DNA from: Lentisphaerota bacterium
GTDB taxonomy: Bacteria; Verrucomicrobiota; Kiritimatiellia; RFP12; UBA3636
Length of the DNA stretch: 19,663 nucleotides
Direction of reading: 5' to 3'
Assembly (NCBI GenBank): GCA_012511845.1
Contig: JAAZFF010000332.1
Location: 1 to 19,663 of the forward strand
In this document: piece after piece, positions 1 through 8,201 of the stretch
Position numbering within the stretch: position 1 is the stretch's first letter
How the letters are laid out: each line of letters starts with the position of its first letter
Program-made: the position numbers and the translations under genes
The notes under the pieces: model-generated
Seen by the model: only the letters and a program-made list of their open reading frames with translations
Database searches by the model: none
What the model was told of the DNA's origin: nothing

Positions 1-2
1 GC

Positions 3-461
3 CTATGGTCGGATACTGAACGCGATGATTCCGCTTTTGTACTAATCGACACTGCCCCCGCTTTTATGACTACAGGAGCTCAGGCAATATCAGCAAAGAA
101 AATTTCCCCCGAGAAATACTTCTGGCTTCTGGGACATCGTTCCGTGCCAATTGTATCGGCTCGTCCATGGGAACCCGGCACCTACCTGCCGGGAGGCGAA
201 CTGGCAGAGACTTATGCCGCCATAAACAAAATCTACAATCGAGTTATCAGTAAAATGAAGCGTTTAAGACTTACTGAAGAAGGTAAACACACGCTATGGC
301 TGGATGAAAACAATATTCCATCTGTTGTATGGGCATTCAAAGAAACATCAATGCCATTTACAGGACAATGCCACGATGTTCTGGACAAAGAAACTCACGA
401 AATTAAAGGAACAATGATTTTAAAACCAGGACACGTTTACGAACTGTCACCTGAGAAATAA
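3..461 (+). CDS. 3' part of an unrecognised protein (start outside window)
   Basis: The frame is open from the left edge to TAA at 459-461, and codons before the first ATG (66) read as ordinary protein, including a stretch AFVLIDTAPAF. The gene therefore most likely begins upstream, and about 152 C-terminal residues are visible. The product looks soluble here: no membrane segment, and several Trp and Pro-Gly turns (RPWEPGTYLPGGE at roughly residues 55-67 of the visible part). Near the end, a Lys-rich helix (about KIYNRVISKMKRLR) is followed by a mixed region with WLDENN and WAFKE. I do not recognise the family. It is followed by a strong promoter for alr, so it is probably the last gene of another transcript. 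Its stop codon lies in a 15-nt sequence found again at 16780-16794. Confidence 0.6.
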   Translation, partial: LWSDTERDDSAFVLIDTAPAFMTTGAQAISAKKISPEKYFWLLGHRSVPIVSARPWEPGTYLPGGELAETYAAINKIYNRVISKMKRLRLTEEGKHTLWLDENNIPSVVWAFKETSMPFTGQCHDVLDKETHEIKGTMILKPGHVYELSPEK

Positions 462-523
462 TTTCTAAAATTAAACCTTATCAGCATACAACAAATAAAG
501 AATGAAATTCAGGTGTGATTTTG

Positions 524-552
524 TTGACCCGTGTGAGAGTTGAGGTTATAAT
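524..552 (+). promoter_or_regulatory. Consensus sigma70-type promoter for alr-dapF-rimO
   Basis: TTGACC at 524-529 (five of six to consensus) and TATAAT at 547-552 (six of six) are separated by exactly 17 bp. The expected transcription start is near 558-560, only about 12-14 nt before the ATG of alr at 572. The leader would be very short and shows no clear Shine-Dalgarno sequence. This is the best promoter match in the window. Confidence 0.8.
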
Positions 553-571
553 CGAAGCCTGAGTTTTGAAC

Positions 572-1690
572 ATGCATAAAGTCAGTCGTAGAGTTGTTCT
601 GGATATAAACCTCAGCATTCTTGCAGAGAATTTTCGCAAGATTTCTGAGGTTGTTGCACCGTTACGCTCAATAGCCGTCTTGAAGGCTGACGCGTATGGT
701 CTTGGAATGCCTGAAATTGCAAAGACTCTTGTCGATTCCGGTCTTGCGGCAATAGCCGTGGCAGAGATAAAAGAAGCCATAGATGCTCTGAAATTCAACG
801 TTCCGGTAATAATTCTGGGTGCAATACTGCCGGAGGAAATTGAACCGGCAATCCTTTTTGGCGTTCGCATACCTGTCGCAGGTTGGGAAGAAGCTCTCAA
901 AATTAATGATATTGCCTTAAAACTTAACAAAAAAGCCGTTTGCCACCTGGCAGTAGATACGGGGATGGGCCGACTGGGAATAAGGCATGAAAGCGCTTTT
1001 GATATAATTACAAGAATATCCGGTCTCCAGGGGCTGCAGTTGGAAGGCATGTATTCACACTTCCCGGCAGCTTCACACCCTGATGACCCTGAAACACAGA
1101 AACAAATTGATATTTTCAGAAACCTGAACTCACAGTTAATCGCTTCAGGTCTGGCAATTTCACAATTACACATGGCAAACAGCGATGCAATATGTAATTG
1201 GAAATCTTCATGCATGGAACCTTTCACACATGTAAGACCAGGGATAAGTCTATACGGATTTTTAGATGCATCAAGCAATAACAATCTTGATTTGCAACCT
1301 GTTTTAACAGTGCATTCACATTTGGCACAAGTTCGTATGCTACCGGCTGGAAGCACAATAGGTTATGAAAGAACTTACAAGTGCGAAAAACCTGCACTCG
1401 TAGGCACTGTGGCTGCCGGATATGCCGAGGGCATGCCGCTCGCACTTTCAAACAGGGGACATGTTATCATCAGGGGATGCCCTTGTCCTGTACTCGGGAA
1501 GGTCTCCATGGACTATACAACAGTAGCGCTCGACAACGTTCCCGGAGCTGCTGTTGGTGATGAGGTTATTTGCATTGGAGGAGACGCCCCAAATAACATA
1601 ACTGTTGAAGACTGGGCATCTTTGAAAGGTACTCATCAGCATGACATACTTTGCTCATTCGGGAACAGGGTTGAACGAAGATATGTTTAA
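572..1690 (+). CDS. alr: Alanine racemase
   Basis: PLP-dependent enzyme converting L-Ala to D-Ala for peptidoglycan. The PLP lysine is K38 in AVLKADAYGLG. Further family signatures are DTGMGRLG (129-136), VRPGISLYG (221-229), the catalytic tyrosine at 265 in IGYERTY, GYAEG in the C-terminal barrel-associated domain, and GKVSMDY. The length of 372 residues is normal. I chose the ATG at 572; an in-frame TTG at 566 adds only two residues. No clear ribosome binding site is visible, which fits the very short leader predicted from the promoter at 524-552. The gene is 47 nt upstream of dapF and reads into it, pairing D-Ala and meso-DAP supply. Function is secure from the catalytic motifs; biosynthetic rather than catabolic use is inferred from the neighbours. 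Confidence 0.95.
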   Translation: MHKVSRRVVLDINLSILAENFRKISEVVAPLRSIAVLKADAYGLGMPEIAKTLVDSGLAAIAVAEIKEAIDALKFNVPVIILGAILPEEIEPAILFGVRIPVAGWEEALKINDIALKLNKKAVCHLAVDTGMGRLGIRHESAFDIITRISGLQGLQLEGMYSHFPAASHPDDPETQKQIDIFRNLNSQLIASGLAISQLHMANSDAICNWKSSCMEPFTHVRPGISLYGFLDASSNNNLDLQPVLTVHSHLAQVRMLPAGSTIGYERTYKCEKPALVGTVAAGYAEGMPLALSNRGHVIIRGCPCPVLGKVSMDYTTVALDNVPGAAVGDEVICIGGDAPNNITVEDWASLKGTHQHDILCSFGNRVERRYV

Positions 1691-1737
1691 GCATTTTTTC
1701 CACGCCAATTGAGGAATCTAAAAACAAAGAGAACAGC

Positions 1738-2595
1738 ATGAAAATCAAATTTACCAAAATGCACGGCGCAGGAAATGATTTTATAATGATTGACAACAGG
1801 GCTGGAAACTTTCCAACAGGAAACAAGAAGTTTATCCAGGCTGTTTCGGCAAGAGGCACAGGCATCGGATGCGAAGGACTTCTGCTCGTGCAGCAGGCCC
1901 CTTCCCTATCTGATTGCGATTACGAAATGATTTTCATCAATCCCGATGGAAGCAGAGCTTCCATGTGCGGAAATGCATCACGCTGCGTGGCACTCTTCAC
2001 ATTCGAGAAAAACCTGGCAGGACGAAGGCAACGGGTAAAAACAGAAGCAGGGACAATCATTCTGGATGTCCTCGAATCAAGCAATGGAAGCGGTACTGTC
2101 CGTGTCCACTTGACAGAACCGAAAGACAGGAAAGCAAATGTTGAAGTGCAGTTGCCTGATGGACGGAAACTTGACTGCTTTTACGTGGATACCGGTGTTC
2201 CTCATGCAGTGATTTTTGTGGAAGATGTAGCTTCAATCGACATAATAGGCGATGGCAAGGCTATACGCTATGCCACTGAATTTGCTCCTGTCGGAGTAAA
2301 TGTGGATTTTGTACAGACAGAAAATGGTGATGGCTTTGCTGAAATGCGCACATACGAACGCGGTGTTGAAGATGAAACGGGCGCATGCGGCACCGGAGCA
2401 GTTGCGGCAGCTATTGCCATGAGAGAAAAACTTGATATACTGTTGCCTGTTTCGATACAGGTGAGTTCCGGCGACATTCTCAAAGTTGACGGTTCTGTGG
2501 AAGAGTCAGGACTCTGCCACAACATGCGTCTGACAGGACCGGTAAAAACGGTACTCGAGGGAAGACTCGATACTGACTGGTACAACGTTGTGTAA
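1738..2595 (+). CDS. dapF: Diaminopimelate epimerase
   Basis: Converts LL- to meso-diaminopimelate, the last specific step before lysine and the DAP cross-linking residue of peptidoglycan. The two catalytic cysteines are visible: C77 in MCGNASRC (usual MCGNGARC, with the second G and A replaced by A and S) and C217 in ETGACGTGA. The N-terminal KMHGAGNDF signature is at 7-15. The length of 285 residues is close to the usual 270-280. The ATG at 1738 has a purine-rich AAAGAG about 6 nt upstream. It lies between alr and rimO on the same strand and shows no promoter of its own, so it is probably cotranscribed. The EDET spacing before the second cysteine is slightly longer than the common GxGET form but keeps the active-site ACGTG. 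Confidence 0.95.
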   Translation: MKIKFTKMHGAGNDFIMIDNRAGNFPTGNKKFIQAVSARGTGIGCEGLLLVQQAPSLSDCDYEMIFINPDGSRASMCGNASRCVALFTFEKNLAGRRQRVKTEAGTIILDVLESSNGSGTVRVHLTEPKDRKANVEVQLPDGRKLDCFYVDTGVPHAVIFVEDVASIDIIGDGKAIRYATEFAPVGVNVDFVQTENGDGFAEMRTYERGVEDETGACGTGAVAAAIAMREKLDILLPVSIQVSSGDILKVDGSVEESGLCHNMRLTGPVKTVLEGRLDTDWYNVV

Positions 2596-2637
2596 GATAC
2601 TATCCGGATTTTCAGTAATTTATAAATTAGTTTTAAA

Positions 2638-4038
2638 ATGGGTGACAAAGTAGAAGAAAAGAAAGCTGTTTCAATTGGTTTTGTATCATTGGGGTGTGCC
2701 AAAAATCTTGTAGACCTGCAAATAATGGGTGGAGAACTTCATCTGGCAGGATTTGAGATAGGCGTAGAGCCTGAAGAAGCAGATGTTGTATTGGTAAATA
2801 CTTGTGCGTTCATTGAGGATGCAAGAGAAGAAGCCATTTCAGCAATACTCGGTGTTTGTGAGCTTAAGTCAGCCGGCAACTGCATTGCTGTTATTGTTAC
2901 AGGCTGTCTGGCTCAACGCTATAAGGAAAAAGTATTAAGAGCCTGTCCCGAAGTTGACGCTATTCTGGGCGTAGATGATCTGGAGCGGGTTCCCGATATA
3001 ATTAACAAAACACTGGAGGGGAAAAAAGCTGCACGCAAAAATGAAGCTCCTAAAATTGTAGAAGTTTCTACCAATAATCCGTCACGTTTATTCAACCCGC
3101 AGATTCCGACTTTGGTACTGACCGGTGGTCCTTATGCTTATCTTAAAATTTCGGAAGGTTGCTACCATGTTTGTTCCTTTTGTGCTATTCCCGGGATCCG
3201 GGGAAATCTACGATCTCGCCCTGTCGATGAGCTTGTAAATGAGGCGCGGATTATTTTAGCTTCAGGAATCTCTGAGTTAAACCTGATTGCGCAGGATATA
3301 ACAAGTTATGGTCGGGACTTGAAGAACAACACAAACCTCGTTACACTCTTGAGAGAATTGGATTCTCTGGAAGGAGATTTCTGGATTCGGCTGCTATACG
3401 CTCATCCGGCAACAGTGACGGACGAATTACTTGATTTCATCAATGAAAGCAAGCATGTTTGTCATTACCTCGACATACCCGTCCAGCATAGCCACAGCGA
3501 TATCCTGCGTGCCATGAACAGGGCGGACACTGTTAAAATCGTTCCAGACATGGTTACACGAATCAGGGAGCGAATTCCAGATGTGGTTTTGCGGACTACA
3601 TGCCTTGTGGGATTTCCCGGGGAAACTGATGAACACTTCAAACATCTTATGGACTTCATCGGCAAAGCGAAATTCGAGCATCTTGGCGCATGAAGTATTT
3701 CACCTGTATAGAGCACATCGGCATACGACTTGTCAAGGGAACCCGATGATGTTGTAGCCGAGGAACGCCATGAGCGTCTCATGAAAAAACAGGCTAAAAT
3801 TGCCAACAAGATCCTGCGTGGAAGAAAAGGTGAAATTACCCAAGTACTCCTGGAAATGCCTCATGATGACAGCGACCGGATCTGGGAAGGTCGTACATGG
3901 TGGCAGGCACCGGACGGAATTGATGGCGCAACCCTGGTGCATGGAGTCCCCGAAGATGCTGAGCCGGGCGATTTCGTTCTCGCCAGAATAAACGATACCA
4001 GGGACTTTAATAAATACTGTGAATATATCGAGGAATAA
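2638..4038 (+). pseudogene. rimO: Ribosomal protein S12 methylthiotransferase, interrupted by two in-frame stops
   Basis: RimO is a radical SAM enzyme that methylthiolates an Asp of ribosomal protein S12. The UPF0004 domain has its three cysteines (C20 in SLGCAKN, C56 in NTCAF, C90 in TGCLAQ). The radical SAM cluster motif is C175-x3-C179-x2-C182 (EGCYHVCSFC). The C-terminal TRAM-like domain runs to the TAA at 4038. The frame is broken by TGA at 3691-3693 and TAG at 3709-3711, after residue 351. Both flanks are in the same frame and the overall length (466 codons) is full-length. The stops fall where the family normally has a conserved Phe and Glu just after HLGA. Either the gene is inactivated or this patch carries sequence errors. 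A separate restart at TTG 3730 would yield only a TRAM fragment. No good Shine-Dalgarno precedes the ATG. Confidence 0.85.
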
Positions 4039-4072
4039 ACAGCGATATACTTTTACTATTGCAAAAAATCGA

Positions 4073-6379
4073 TCAACCAAGAATGCGGACTTCCGGCTCA
4101 AGCAAAATGCCGGATGCAGTAAGTGCCCGTTCCCGCATCATGCATAATAATGCGTACACATCCGATGCTGTCGCATCCTGATCTGCCGAAATAACGTTGG
4201 CATGATCTTTGGAAACGTGTGCTCCCCCAATACGCATGCCTTTGCACCCTGCCTCATCAAGCACCATGCCTGCCGGTTTGGCGGGCGGAGGCGGATTTTT
4301 AAAGGCACTGCCGCCTGAACGTAATCCGGAAAAATCAAACCGTGCCGATAAAGCATCATCCATCGCAATTTTAACAGCAATTGGCATACTTTTGGTCAGT
4401 CGCACCCTGATCTTTATGACCACTGTATCAGCAACTGCAGGACACGAGCGATAAGAGGCACCAAGTTCGCCGGCCTGTATTGTTTTAAGGGATCCGTCTG
4501 CTGTTACGACATCTGCACTTACAACACAGTCACAAAAGGAACCTCTCTGCGTACCTGCATTCATTGCAAGCCAACCGCCGCAATACCCCGGAATACCCGT
4601 CATAAACTCAAGCCCGGAATATCCCTGTTCCAGGCAATACCTGACAAGGCTTGGACCTTGTACAGCACAACCCAGATCCATAATAACTTCATCATCAGTT
4701 TCTTCTACAATAGACTTAACTGAAAAGTTGGTACCTGCAGGTCTTATCAATGTTTTATAGCATCCGGTCGGGCATATGAAAGAGTTTGTGCCCCCCGATA
4801 TGACAGTAAATTCACCTTTTTGCACGGCGGCTTGAACATCTTCGACAGTTCGCACAACCTCCATTTTCGGTGCCAGGGCAGCTGTACCGAATGCGCCAAG
4901 CCGAACTTCCATCGGCAGTTTTTTCGGTGGTTTTACTGCAGCAATGTCATCAGCTATCAAGTGTACGTCACCGGCACCTATAACGACTACAACGTCGCCC
5001 GGTTGCAATGTGGCAGCAACATAATCAGCAGCAGCCTCAGGAGGTGCTGCGTAGATGGGTATCGGCAGTTTAATGTTCTTTGCAGCAGCATCTCGAAATT
5101 CCTTGTAAAGATCTGAGGCTGCTCCGCCGCACATGAGGCACTCTGATGCACAGTAAACAGGGCAAAGCACAAGTTCATCCACGCCCAGAAAAGCCTCAGG
5201 AAACTTGTTAATCAAGGTTTTTGTACGTGTATATCGATGTGGTTGAAATACTGCGACAATACGCTTATGCTTCAGATCAGCAACTGTTTCCATTAAAGCC
5301 ATTATCTCAACCGGATGATGAGCAAAATCTGATATAACAGTAAAGTTATCAGGGTTACCGATTTTCTGGAATCTTCTGGCAGGCAGTGCGGCTGTATCTT
5401 CAAGTGCCTGACAAGCCTCTTCGAAATCGATACCGATTGAACACGCTGCAGTGATAGCCGCAGCGGCGTTCAGTATATTGTGACGTCCGTAAACTTTAAG
5501 GGAAATTATCCTGCTGAGCTTTTCTCTCGTAGTAATAGCAAACCTTGAACCTCCATCAATTTTGGAGAAATCACTTATCCGAAAATCGGCGTTTGTTGAA
5601 AATCCGAATGAGAAAGTCTTTATGTTCCTTGTTTCATTTACAAGTGAAGTTGTTCGGGCGTGATCGATGCAATATACAACGGCACGTTTTGTGTTTTGGA
5701 GTATCCCCCGAAAAGTATCCTCCATTTCCATCTCGTCGTTAAAAAACTCCACATGATCAAAGTTCAGATTGTTTAAAACTGTAACTTCCGGAGAATACAG
5801 CACCAATGTGCCATCACTTTCATCTGCTTCTGCAACTAAAAGACCATGTCGCTTATCATCATCGAAAAGTCTGCCTCCTGCCGGTGCACCATCAAGGAAG
5901 GGAGACTCTCCGCCTATGCACCAACCGGTTTCATCCGGGCGAAGCACCTTGAGCATACCAGCAAGAAAACTGGATGTTGTTGTTTTACCGTGGGTGCCGC
6001 AAACTGCTATAGTATTATGTAATCCGGTTATGGCTGCCAGAAGCTCCCCTCTCAGGTATACGGGCACCCCCGCCTCTATCGCGGCAGATATTTCAGGAGA
6101 GGCATCAGAAACCGCACAGGAGCGGATAACAATATCCTTTGAAGGATCCAAGTCGGCAATATGCTCTGACGAGTTGCGACCGTCATAAGAAATACCATTT
6201 TTTGACAACCATTCCAAGAGATGGTTTTCCGTCTCATCACAGCCGGAAACATCCCAGCCTGATTTCTTGAGAATATATGCCAAACCTGCCATTCCAATAC
6301 CACCTATGCCAACAAAGTGTGCTTTTGCCGGTTCCAAAGTCAATCTTGCAACAATATTATTATAGGTAGTCTGCATCAT
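4073..6379 (-). CDS. murC-murB: Fused UDP-N-acetylmuramate-alanine ligase / UDP-N-acetylenolpyruvoylglucosamine reductase
   Basis: Bifunctional cytoplasmic peptidoglycan enzyme of about 768 residues. The N-terminal MurC half (about 1-480) has the Rossmann GIGGIGMAG near 24-32, the P-loop CGTHGKTTT near 127-135, EADESDGTL, NFDH, GRHNILNA and PHRYTRT. The C-terminal MurB half (about 490-768) has LEFMTGIPG, WLAMNAG, SYRSC, GGSAFKNP with the catalytic serine, and a terminal LEPEVRILG with the conserved Glu. The FAD-phosphate loop reads SGGTNSF instead of the common GGGSN. MurB forms UDP-MurNAc and MurC adds L-Ala to it, so consecutive steps are joined, in reverse order along the chain. I chose the ATG at 6379 (another ATG follows directly) because GGA lies 6 nt upstream and the frame before it overlaps thiD. 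It is the last gene of the asd group, 50 nt after thiD, and ends convergent with rimO. Confidence 0.93.
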   Translation of the reverse strand: MMQTTYNNIVARLTLEPAKAHFVGIGGIGMAGLAYILKKSGWDVSGCDETENHLLEWLSKNGISYDGRNSSEHIADLDPSKDIVIRSCAVSDASPEISAAIEAGVPVYLRGELLAAITGLHNTIAVCGTHGKTTTSSFLAGMLKVLRPDETGWCIGGESPFLDGAPAGGRLFDDDKRHGLLVAEADESDGTLVLYSPEVTVLNNLNFDHVEFFNDEMEMEDTFRGILQNTKRAVVYCIDHARTTSLVNETRNIKTFSFGFSTNADFRISDFSKIDGGSRFAITTREKLSRIISLKVYGRHNILNAAAAITAACSIGIDFEEACQALEDTAALPARRFQKIGNPDNFTVISDFAHHPVEIMALMETVADLKHKRIVAVFQPHRYTRTKTLINKFPEAFLGVDELVLCPVYCASECLMCGGAASDLYKEFRDAAAKNIKLPIPIYAAPPEAAADYVAATLQPGDVVVVIGAGDVHLIADDIAAVKPPKKLPMEVRLGAFGTAALAPKMEVVRTVEDVQAAVQKGEFTVISGGTNSFICPTGCYKTLIRPAGTNFSVKSIVEETDDEVIMDLGCAVQGPSLVRYCLEQGYSGLEFMTGIPGYCGGWLAMNAGTQRGSFCDCVVSADVVTADGSLKTIQAGELGASYRSCPAVADTVVIKIRVRLTKSMPIAVKIAMDDALSARFDFSGLRSGGSAFKNPPPPAKPAGMVLDEAGCKGMRIGGAHVSKDHANVISADQDATASDVYALLCMMRERALTASGILLEPEVRILG

Positions 6380-6429
6380 TAAATGTCCATTTTTGTTTTT
6401 GCGTATTTTGCTATAAAGTGAGAACCAAG

Positions 6430-7242
6430 TCAAGATATACCGGGAGTGCCGAGTACCGTAGCACGTTTGCCGACGAAGATGCTCGAACGTATTGACTCCC
6501 ATACATATTGCTTCCCTTTTTCCACCGAAGTTTTCAAGTCATTGCCTCTGGCAAGCAACGCCGTTATCGCGGCACTTAGTGAGCAACCTGTACCATGTGT
6601 TGACAGCGGGTTTTGTATTGACGGCAGAGAGTACCATGTCAGTTCCTTCCCATCATAAAGAACATCCTCTGCCATGCTTTTCAGATTGTGTCCTCCTTTA
6701 ACTAATACGGCACAGCCATGTTTATCATATATTTCTTTTGCAGCCGACTCCATTTGCGACTTTGAGGAAACTTCTTTTTCCACAATCACGGATGTTTCCG
6801 GAAGATTCGGTGTTATCAGCGTTGCTACAGGCAACATTTTGCCGATCATATCCTCGATAGCGTTATCAGCTAACAGTTTGGCACCGCTTGTTGCCACCAT
6901 AACGGGATCTACTACCTTCAAGACGCCCACCTGCTCAGCTAATTTTCCAGCGACCACCTCAATGACTGATGAATTCGCAAGCATGCCGGTTTTCAATGCT
7001 GAAATAGTGTATTCTTCAAAAACAGAATCCATCTGATCTGCTATAAACTTCTGATCTGGAATCACAACGGATCGTACTCCGTACGGATTCTGCGCCGTTA
7101 AGGCAGCTATAACCGTGCATGCATGCAGGCCATAGACGTGAAAAGCCCTGATGTCTGCCTGTATGCCTGCATTACCACCGCTGTCACTACCGGCAATAGT
7201 CATAGCCGAGGTTTGAATTTTACCGTTTTCAGAAGTATGCAT
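6430..7242 (-). CDS. thiD: Hydroxymethylpyrimidine / phosphomethylpyrimidine kinase
   Basis: Ribokinase-fold kinase that phosphorylates HMP and HMP-P for thiamine synthesis or salvage. Signatures in order: TIAGSDSGGNAGIQAD near the N-terminus, LKTGML, VVDPVMVATSGAKLL, LITPNLPE, LVKGGH and the C-terminal anion-hole motif STHGTGCSLSAA. An in-frame ATG at 7251 is possible, but the AAGGA at 7254-7258 is only 2 nt from it and 11 nt from the ATG at 7242, which I prefer. That AAGGA overlaps the stop codon of the upstream phosphopantetheinyl transferase gene, so the two are probably translationally linked. No other thiamine gene and no TPP riboswitch is seen, so regulation by thiamine at this site is not supported. 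It ends in TGA, which shows that TGA is a stop in this genome. Confidence 0.93.
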   Translation of the reverse strand: MHTSENGKIQTSAMTIAGSDSGGNAGIQADIRAFHVYGLHACTVIAALTAQNPYGVRSVVIPDQKFIADQMDSVFEEYTISALKTGMLANSSVIEVVAGKLAEQVGVLKVVDPVMVATSGAKLLADNAIEDMIGKMLPVATLITPNLPETSVIVEKEVSSKSQMESAAKEIYDKHGCAVLVKGGHNLKSMAEDVLYDGKELTWYSLPSIQNPLSTHGTGCSLSAAITALLARGNDLKTSVEKGKQYVWESIRSSIFVGKRATVLGTPGIS

Positions 7243-7256
7243 TAATCTCATATTCC

Positions 7257-8180
7257 TTATTTGCTTTTTGTTTTCTGTTTCATTTTTTCCGTGGTAGATG
7301 TTCCATTCGCTTCAGCCTGTAAAAACGTTGCGCCGGAGTTAAGATCTGCATCCTTCTCTTTTAATGTTTTTATACTGGATGCAATTGAGCGTTGTTTGCG
7401 TAAAGCACGCAGGCGGCGTCCGCGAGAAATCTTTTCGTGCCAGGACCGACCTGATGGTTTAGGCCTCTTTACATCGGAGTCCGTTTCGGGAGATATAGGA
7501 TCTGCAACTACAGTCAGCGCATATTTGCCAAACCAAACATAATTCCCGATATATTGTACATCTTCAGCATCTGTAAGCATACAAGTACCAAGATTTGTCT
7601 CCTGACAACTTATATTTGCAAGACCATAAGCCATGCCCAGTCCGAGAATTTTTGAAACAGCCTCCTTAAATGCCCACAACACCGTATATTCTCCTATATG
7701 ATCCCCTGTTTCGATCAGAGTATCCTTGTCTGATAAAAATCGACGGCGCAGATACGGCAGGCGCCATGAGCGTCTTTCGATATCGACACCTACCCTTACA
7801 TCCTGCATGCGGGAATAAGCGGCAAACACCAGAGGTCCCTTGTGTGCAAGAGAGCAGTGATATCGTGCGTACTTTCCAGTATCGGGATTATAAACTACAA
7901 CGTGCGGGCATCCTTTGCTGCTTTTTCTGACGTGTATGTGCAGGGCAGACTCTGCCACACCGTCATCTAGCATCAGAGATTTTAGGGCGATCCTTACTGA
8001 GAGCCATTCCTCAATGCGCTTGGAGCTGGTGGCAGTTTTTATTTCATCCAAATCGCCATCAGTAAACCATTCCTCACGAGGAATGTCTTCTACTTTTGCA
8101 CCTGTGAAGTGCCATAGGGCAGAACTTACGGCAGGATGCGATGGGAAAACCCGCTTTTTTGTTGCTTTTATATCGGGCAA
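7257..8180 (-). CDS. Sfp-type 4'-phosphopantetheinyl transferase
   Basis: Transfers phosphopantetheine from CoA to a serine of carrier proteins. The Mg-binding motif is GVDIE (131-135) and the second core motif is WAFKEAVSKILG (169-180), preceded by HCSLAHKG, the usual N/C-S-H segment. The start is TTG at 8180, supported by a strong GGAGGGGTGA ribosome binding site ending about 7 nt upstream; no ATG fits. It begins 21 nt after asd and its stop overlaps the thiD ribosome binding site. At 307 residues it is longer than typical Sfp proteins (about 220-240) because of a C-terminal tail from about residue 235 rich in Arg and Lys with repeated KMKQK-like ends. The tail is low-complexity and its function unknown. 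No carrier protein, PKS or NRPS gene is near, so the substrate (fatty-acid ACP or other) cannot be assigned. Confidence 0.88.
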   Translation of the reverse strand: MPDIKATKKRVFPSHPAVSSALWHFTGAKVEDIPREEWFTDGDLDEIKTATSSKRIEEWLSVRIALKSLMLDDGVAESALHIHVRKSSKGCPHVVVYNPDTGKYARYHCSLAHKGPLVFAAYSRMQDVRVGVDIERRSWRLPYLRRRFLSDKDTLIETGDHIGEYTVLWAFKEAVSKILGLGMAYGLANISCQETNLGTCMLTDAEDVQYIGNYVWFGKYALTVVADPISPETDSDVKRPKPSGRSWHEKISRGRRLRALRKQRSIASSIKTLKEKDADLNSGATFLQAEANGTSTTEKMKQKTKSK

Positions 8181-8201
8181 GTGGAATCACCCCTCCCTGT
8201 T

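Noticed and set aside
481..1356. A 291-codon open frame on the minus strand opposite alr
   Set aside because: It lies wholly opposite the motif-complete alr gene, has no ribosome binding site or recognisable motif, and its composition is what antisense of a coding strand gives.
3691..3711. Recoding of TGA/TAG in rimO (selenocysteine or alternative code)
   Set aside because: thiD and murC-murB end at TGA, and pyrD and the methyltransferase-like gene at TAG, with normal lengths; family positions are Phe and Glu, not Cys or Sec, and no SECIS-like hairpin is evident.
5769..6188. A 139-codon plus-strand open frame opposite murC
   Set aside because: Antisense to the MurC catalytic region; Ser/Pro-rich as expected for a shadow frame.
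6430..7259. TPP riboswitch controlling thiD
   Set aside because: thiD starts within a few bases of the upstream gene end, leaving no leader for an aptamer.
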